NCBI GenBank assembly: GCA_944474755.1
Contig: OX104112.1
Span: 67,256,433 to 67,320,432, forward strand
Source: Limnoperna fortunei
Taxonomy: Eukaryota; Mollusca; Bivalvia; Mytilida; Modiolidae
Length of the DNA: 64,000 nucleotides
Reading direction: 5' to 3'
In this document: positions 58,063 through 64,000 of the stretch, in pieces
Position numbering within the stretch: the stretch's first letter is position 1
Layout: each line of letters opens with the position of its first letter
Position numbers and translations under genes: made by a program
Notes under the pieces: generated by a model
The model's input: only the letters and a program-made list of their open reading frames with translations
Told to the model about the DNA's origin: nothing
Databases searched by the model: none

Positions 58063-58879
58063 TTGACTAAATGAAATTAAATACAAAATAAAAAAGTCAA
58101 GATACACCGGAGGCGTATAATATGTCACCAATATAACAAGGATAAATAATGCTACTCATACTAGGTGCAAAGTCGTCGTAGTAAATTTTATAAATTTAGA
58201 GTCTTTAATTACATTTATTTTCATACCACTTACCACTTTTTCGACATCTTAATTTATATGAAAAAGTACCCGTTTCGTTCTTAGATAGTGTTCCTTCTGC
58301 ACGAAAACTTACGTAAAAAACTTTTATATTGAATTCTTGGAAGAAACATTAAGATTTTTTATCATTGGAAATTGACATTCAGAACAAATTATCCAATTAA
58401 AAGCAGACATGCTTCTGTAAAGAGGAACACATTAATTCTCTACAACTTTTAAGCATTATGGTGGTTTCCGTCCACGTGAAATTAAAATATTAAAATGCTA
58501 TTGCCAGAGGACAAACTTGATACAGTCAGAAAACTTGCCTTAAAGACGGTTACCGACATTCGAATTAGTTGTTCAGGGCATTTTAGACGCCGGAAGCTCA
58601 ACACTCTCTACCAACACCGGACACATACAATACGAAATTTAAATTCAGTCTTGTGCTTAGGTTCACATATTTACTCGTGAATGTTTTTAAAAATTCGGCA
58701 CCAGTTATGTGGCGAATAATGCCTCTTCATCTGCCAATCTACCATTTACCGATTTCTTAAAAAAAAAAATATTTATCTGTGTACAGTACTATTTTTAATA
58801 ACCATTGCAACTGTAACGCTTACTGAAATATTTCTGCATGTAATAAAGAGTGCATATAAACACAGAGGTACACAGAGAT

Positions 58880-59045
58880 TATGTGCAGGGTGTGCTCGAC
58901 TCCAACCTGAATAGACTAGGAGTGCAAGTTTTGCTGCATATGGTCGGAGGTTTTACAATAAAGCCAGTGTATTGGGTACTATGGTTTCATCCCCTAACAA
59001 TTGGACGCTACGTGATATAGCTGAAAATTACTGAAAGTGCATGAA
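58880..59045 (+). mobile_element. SINE fragment, degraded body
   Basis: GCAGGGTGTGCTCGACTCC and a later TTGGACGCTACGTGATATAG belong to the SINE body, with extra bases between. It lies shortly downstream of the zinc-finger gene's stop codon. Confidence 0.6.
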
Positions 59046-59345
59046 TCTCCTATTTAAGGAAAGAAGCAATTACGACCTGCCAAGAGCGCACGCCTAAGAA
59101 CTTCTAATAACAGTATTGGTTCACATTTTTTATTAGCACGTGTAACAAACAAACCAAAACAAGAATTAAATCAAAATTCTATAAATAGACAGTACACTTG
59201 TACTTTACGTCGAAACTAAACAAACGAATAACGAACATGCAAACAACAAATTAGATTGATCGAAAAAGAATGTTTCTTTATAAGTTGTTGACATTTCTTT
59301 TCTTATTGACGTGTACTGCAGCATTAGAAATGGAGAGGAACTTTA

Positions 59346-60515
59346 TCATACAGATTTCTTTTTACCACGTCCGGATCGCTTCACATGCTCAATTTTACAG
59401 TTAACTTTTCTTTTGTGAAATGTATTCTTTGGTATTGTAGGATCTCTTTTCTTCTTGGTGGCGACATGGGCATGTTTGACTTTATTAAACTTAGCAGACA
59501 CCTTGACTTGTATATCTCTCGTTGATACATTATTTTTAGCTATATTTCGGAGAAACTTGTGCTGTTTTATTTTATGATAAAGTTTGAGATGGGATTGCAA
59601 GGAACTGGCCACTATGAATTCTTTTGTACATAGTTTACATTTAAATGGTAAATCTCCAGTGTGAATCCGGCGGTGAATACTTAGATAACCGTGATATTTA
59701 AACTCCTTACCGCATACGTCACACTTATAGGGAGTTTCTCCTGTATGTATGCGTTCATGCTGAATTACTGCCCTCTCAGCTGTGAATGCTTTTTCACAAA
59801 CAGTGCACTTGTATGTTTTTCCAGAATGCATCTCCATGTGATAATCCAAGTGATGTTTTCGAGAGAAAGTTTTGTCACAAACTGAGCATTTGTAAGGTTT
59901 AATGCCTGCGTGTAGCCTTTCATGAGTACGCATATGGGTGTTCTGTGAAAAAGTCTTTCCACACGTAGAACAACTATAAGGTCTCTCTTGTGTGTGTGAA
60001 CGCAAGTGCACCAACAATGACTGTTTGTGTCGAAATGGTTTCGAACATAGTTCGCACACATATGGTTTGAATTCCGAGTGAACCAACTTGTGCGTCCTCA
60101 AATTACTGGATTGGGCAAACGTTTTCAGACAGACATTACATTTAAATGGTTTCTCCAAAGTATGAAGTCTTTCATGCGCAGCCAGACTCGATGTACTACA
60201 TAAAGATTTATCACAGTATTCGCATTTATACAGTTTTCTGTCATTCGAATGTATGTTCATGTGCCTTTTCAGATAACTTGGTAAGCCATAACGTTTATTA
60301 CATACATTGCAGGCATACTGACCTTCATGGTTCGACTTGTGTTTCCTCAAAGTGTAAGTGTGTTTGAACCAAGCACCACACATGTCACACTGAAACTTTT
60401 TATTACATTGTGTAGACTCAGTGTGCTTGCATTGAATATCTGTATAACACATCGTGCATTTCTTTTTGTCCGACTCTGTAGCAGTAGAATAGGAAATATT
60501 TGGTGTTACCTCCAT
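59346..60515 (-). CDS. C2H2 zinc-finger protein with ten fingers, 389 residues
   Basis: An uninterrupted frame starts at ATG 60515 and ends at TGA 59346-59348. Ten C2H2 fingers of the C-X2-C-X12-H-X3-H type, the last with H-X4-H, fill roughly residues 42-320. Several are joined by TGEKP-like linkers (HTGETPYKC, HTGDLPFKC, HTLEKPFKC), the Krueppel pattern of sequence-specific DNA binders. An N-terminal segment of about 40 residues holds extra Cys/His residues (CTMCYTDIQCKHTEST) but no ZAD, KRAB or BTB domain. The C-terminal 70 residues are very basic and end GRGKKKSV, a likely nuclear-localisation tail. It probably acts as a nuclear transcription regulator; the target is unknown. A possible acceptor at about 60558 (TTAATGCAG) suggests a non-coding 5' exon upstream. 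The frame is intact, so this looks like an active gene, although a retrocopy cannot be excluded because no coding intron is seen. Confidence 0.9.
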   Translation of the reverse strand: MEVTPNISYSTATESDKKKCTMCYTDIQCKHTESTQCNKKFQCDMCGAWFKHTYTLRKHKSNHEGQYACNVCNKRYGLPSYLKRHMNIHSNDRKLYKCEYCDKSLCSTSSLAAHERLHTLEKPFKCNVCLKTFAQSSNLRTHKLVHSEFKPYVCELCSKPFRHKQSLLVHLRSHTQERPYSCSTCGKTFSQNTHMRTHERLHAGIKPYKCSVCDKTFSRKHHLDYHMEMHSGKTYKCTVCEKAFTAERAVIQHERIHTGETPYKCDVCGKEFKYHGYLSIHRRIHTGDLPFKCKLCTKEFIVASSLQSHLKLYHKIKQHKFLRNIAKNNVSTRDIQVKVSAKFNKVKHAHVATKKKRDPTIPKNTFHKRKVNCKIEHVKRSGRGKKKSV

Positions 60516-60559
60516 TTGTAATTGTAGACTTCGGTTATTCTGTTCAGATTGTATGCTGC

Positions 60560-61480
60560 ATTAACAGTTTTTTTTAAAATACGTGGCGTTGATGTCATCA
60601 AACTGGAATAATGGAAAAATCGTTACATCTACTTATTATATTTGCTTATCAACAGAAATAATAAATTAAAAACAATGATGATTATTGTTAACATAAGAAT
60701 GTCTATCAGAATTTCTCAGATGCATATTAGCTGATGTGTTTACGTTATATTAAAGTCACCTATTATAATCATTATACAATTAAAATCGCCAGTTATGATG
60801 CATTAGTAGCGAATGTCTACCTAACTGCGTGGTTCTATTTATAAACTGAAAGGCTGTAAACGCGGATTCTTCCGTCTAATCAGCATATTCATGCGACTAA
60901 AACAAACATCAATCAATGTTTTTGTGTGTAATCTGCAAAAAATCAATGATGATAATGTTTTTAACGTATACCCGACAGAAATCTTTTGTTAGTTGCAGCC
61001 TGTAAGAAACGGCTTCTCATAATTTCCTTTGTAAAAGTCTACAGACAAATACAGAGCATATATTTATCATATAATTAATGTTTAAGAATAAAAAATATTA
61101 TTATTAAATTTGACTATAAATACTATCTACTATTAGAATTTAAGAAAAGAAACAAACAAATGCACAAAAAAACTGAACGGTTTGATAGAACTAGGAAATA
61201 ATTATTTAAAAAATGTTCATATTTACCATTTACTATCTGCTCCGAACAAACATACAGCACAACTACCGTGAAGATCGGATATATTTCCGACTGAAATATT
61301 GATTATTCCACAGCAGAAATCACAACCAACTTTGTGTTACTAAAATACACGAAGTACACGCAGAAACAAAATTGAGCATTGAATGAATGATTTGACGATA
61401 TTCTTAGATTGTTCGTATTCTTTAGTTCTAAAAATAAATTAGGTACAGAATACGCACTGTTTGGTTAAATAAGAAATGTA
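60560..61480. other. Upstream region of the zinc-finger gene
   Basis: AT-rich, with no coding exon seen. A non-coding first exon and promoter of the zinc-finger gene may lie here, for example near 61.2-61.4 kb, but no motif settles it. Confidence 0.35.
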
Positions 61481-61529
61481 TTTTAGATTATAGCACCGGG
61501 GGGGGGGGGGAGGAGGTACTTGGTATATA

Positions 61530-61815
61530 TACGGTAATACGGATGTGCGGCCCGAAAGGGTCACTTTTTTCCTTGCCTCAATTCTCATCGTAAGCATGTA
61601 AAGCCTATGCAAACCACAGTAATTTTACAAATAATGTTCCATTAACATCACTTGATCATTCTGGTAGTGAATGTATTATTTTGTCAATTGGGATGTGCAT
61701 TAATAAAATGTATATTAAATAGGTCTGATTCAATACTTCAATACATGATTAGGTCTTGTTTATAACGTCCGAAAATATATGAATAGGGTAGATTTTCAAA
61801 TCTCCGTCCGCAGAC
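61530..61815 (+). repeat. Dispersed repeat, copy 3
   Basis: TACGGATGTGCGGCCCGAAA to TTTTCAAATCTCCGTCCGCA. Includes CATTAACATCACTTGATCAT, found inverted in copy 2. Preceded by a run of 13 G. Confidence 0.65.
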
Positions 61816-62214
61816 CTGTACCTAAAAGTATCTTTATTTTACTGGAAAATTCGGTTAGGTTTACATAGTTGATTGATTAGGAAAGTGTAAATAATTGTTG
61901 TTTGATGTATGAATATACGTTTATAGAGTCGCTTAGTGGTAGATGTACTGCCCATAAACTAGAGCTGATCATTTTGTAACTGGCCAATTTATGTTAAGGA
62001 AATTACAATATTAAATACTAAGCAGATATTTATTTAATTAAGTCCTGACAATAAAGATATCTTTATAACTATCATGGAAAGACCTCAGTGCAACAAAATT
62101 TTAGTGATGGTACTTATTTTATTTCTTTTACGCTACATTGTATGCCATCAGATATACAAACCATAATTTTTTTCACGAAAGGTTTTATTTGTTCGAAACA
62201 TATGTCTTGAATGT

Positions 62215-62655
62215 TTGGTTTGTTTGTTTCAATGATGCTTAACGCCACTTTCAGCAATCTTTCAGCCATATCATAGCGTCTAGTTTTTATTGGTGGAGGA
62301 AGTCAGAATACATTTTTGTCCGAAGATTTGAGTAGAGTGCACCCTGCCCGCAGTGAGACTCGAACCCGCATCCTCAGCGTGGACAGACCACAAGCCCCTC
62401 GGCCACCGATGTCCAACTGTGAATGTCGATCTGACTCGCTTTACTGCGAAACTGATAAATTTCTTGCAAGATTGTTTGTTTGAAAAACGCCACTTCCAGC
62501 AATTCCTTAGCTACAGAATGGCGTTCAGTGTTTATTGGGGCGGAAGCGTATTCTAGGAAAACACCGACATGCCCAATCCTTGACAATTAAGATTGAAGAA
62601 GATTACACCCTGCCAGCGGTGAGAGTAGAACCCGCAATCTCGTTATTTACAGACA
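62215..62655 (-). mobile_element. Two neighbouring inverted SINE copies
   Basis: Copy one (about 62215-62412) runs from TTGTTTGTTTCAATG to the head CGGCCACCGATG. Copy two (about 62470-62655) runs from TTGTTTGTTTGAAAAACGCC to a degraded B box. They point the same way and each has small deletions. Confidence 0.75.
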
Positions 62656-63136
62656 ACTAACCAAATACAAAATTGATATATAAAATATATTAAGATATTC
62701 TTAAAATCTTAAAATTATTAAAAGTTTATAAAAAGGCATAACAAAACTGTAAGTTTTAAAGTTTACATGTAACGAAGCATTTTTTAATAAAATAAAGTCC
62801 CTAACGTCACACGTATAATGACGTTATATGTCATTCATAGATTGAGAGTCATTCAATAAATTATTATAAATGTGATGCAAGAGGTACTTTTGTCGGACCT
62901 AGTTTTTGACGTCACAATTAATGGTATAACCAGATGATACAAGGTTTTGTAACACCTAGGTTGTATCAATCGCTAAATTTTCAGATTTTGACAAAGGACT
63001 AACTTAAGTTTAGATAAATTATATATGGTTACATGTCGTCTGTTCAGTCTGGGACTAGTATATTAACTAGTTTTATATGTTCCTGGTTTAGTATACATAA
63101 TTGTCCTGTTATGATTTGTGTCGATCGTAGTGGGTG
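62656..63136. other. Intergenic, no feature beyond a short repeat
   Basis: TGACGTCA-like words (GACGTTATATGTC, TTGACGTCACAATTA) and the short repeat at 63049-63105 are present. No gene. Confidence 0.4.
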
Positions 63137-63262
63137 CGGTGGATCATTGAGTTCGAGTTGACTGACTTCAAGTTAAATTTCGAGTTAAATTCCGAGTTCG
63201 AGTTGGAATTCAAATGACACCTCGAATAGATCATCCAAGTTTTACTTCCAGTTAGACTTTGA
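63137..63262. repeat. Degenerate GAGTT-type repeat
   Basis: Words such as TTCGAGTTGA, TTTCGAGTTAAA and TCCGAGTTCGAGTT recur at 10-14-base steps. Similar text (TTTGAGTCAGACTTCGAGTT) closes the window at 63974-64000, so a larger array or element may continue to the right. Confidence 0.6.
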
Positions 63263-64000
63263 GTTAGTTCTATAACATAAAACCTCCCATATCACGTTTA
63301 TACTTTTTCATTTTCATCTGTCTTGACATTTTTTATTATTATTTGAAATTGAGGTTTTATCTGTCAGTTGAATTTTCTCAGAGCAAAGTTTTTTTTCAGA
63401 AGTTCTGTATGCATTAACATGTGAAATATAATGAAACTAACATAAACACAAATACTATACCTGTTTACAATATGTTCACTAAGTAATTCAGAGTGTAATA
63501 TCGAGGCGAAATTTTGCTGGGAGTTGACATTTTGAATTTAACGGTCAATAAAAATTATGAAATCAAGTTATAATTATTGGTGGAACGAAGACAATTTGTC
63601 GTAATTGTAACAAATAAAAAATTCGTTTCGTTTCAAAACAAATCCATAAGATATATTTAAATGGTGTCGGCCATTCAATGTAATGGGAGTTAAAGGGTAT
63701 CTCAAATAAAGCTTCAAACATGACTTGAAACATCCTCGAAAATTTATAGAAAATTTAGTCATATTTCTTAAAGTATAGCGTAGTTTGCATGGGTGTAAAC
63801 ACTTTTTTTATATCAAACTTCACTTAAACATTCCGCACGATTTTCTTGCGGAATTTGCGCATGGAGAAATGCGTTTAAAGATGAAACCTTGCATTTCACT
63901 AAAAAACATAAAATATCAATATCCGATAAAAAAAAATGAAAATAAACATGAAATGAGAGGTTTTATTAATGTAACTAGACTTTGAGTCAGACTTCGAGTT

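Overview
The window is AT-rich, intron-rich metazoan DNA that is mostly non-coding and heavily populated by mobile elements. It most likely comes from a bivalve mollusc. The reasons are many copies of a tRNA-headed SINE with a CAAA tail, several TIR/tandem-repeat elements of a kind known from bivalves, palindromic MITEs, and a ZDHHC23-like and a C2H2 zinc-finger gene of ordinary animal type. I cannot name the species. There is no sign of prokaryotic or organellar DNA, and no CRISPR, rRNA or functional tRNA gene.

Host genes, all on the minus strand. (1) At 3242-3354 is the first coding exon of a ZDHHC23-type palmitoyltransferase; the rest runs off the left edge. (2) At 41078-55913 is a gene I could assemble completely: 12 coding exons, every junction with matching phase, 1767 nt, 588 codons plus stop. 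Its product has a Pro/Tyr/Gly-rich disordered N-terminal half and an acidic, helical C-terminal half; I do not recognise the family. (3) At 59346-60515 is an uninterrupted coding exon for a 389-residue protein with ten C2H2 zinc fingers.

Left part (1-31 kb). A LINE relic (about 1.25-2.33 kb) lies in the first intron of the ZDHHC23-like gene. Next come palindromic MITEs (0.7, 2.8 and 5.9 kb), a 2.35-kb TIR element without obvious coding (7.2-9.5 kb), a full-length SINE (11.07-11.34 kb) and a hAT-like MITE (12.1 kb). From 15.4 to 22.8 kb lie two abutting LINE copies. One carries a decayed ORF2 with a mutated reverse-transcriptase active site. It is split by a 1.38-kb, almost perfectly palindromic fold-back element with a TA target duplication. 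The other carries an ORF1 joined to a LINE-like 3' tail with no ORF2 seen. At 28.95-30.0 kb is a MULE/Foldback-like element: its terminal repeats are inverted arrays of a short TTGCCGA-type motif and it encodes a FLYWCH zinc finger without the catalytic domain.

Right part (31-64 kb). There is a 56-bp tandem array (31.86-32.14 kb) and a composite element with internal ~160-bp repeats, into which a TTAA-flanked MITE has inserted (32.2-33.9 kb). Introns of gene 2 hold a 32-bp minisatellite split by a SINE, a second tandem-repeat element with 146-bp units and a 3' hairpin, and a ~40-bp minisatellite. The last 8 kb contain the zinc-finger gene, SINE copies, LINE tail debris and degenerate GAGTT-type repeats.

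The genes do not form an operon or shared pathway. The window is best read as three unrelated host genes in a landscape of nested transposons. The most distinctive items are the FLYWCH-bearing Foldback element, the giant palindrome nested in the LINE, the two elements sharing one tandem-repeat/3'-hairpin architecture, and the unrecognised 12-exon gene.
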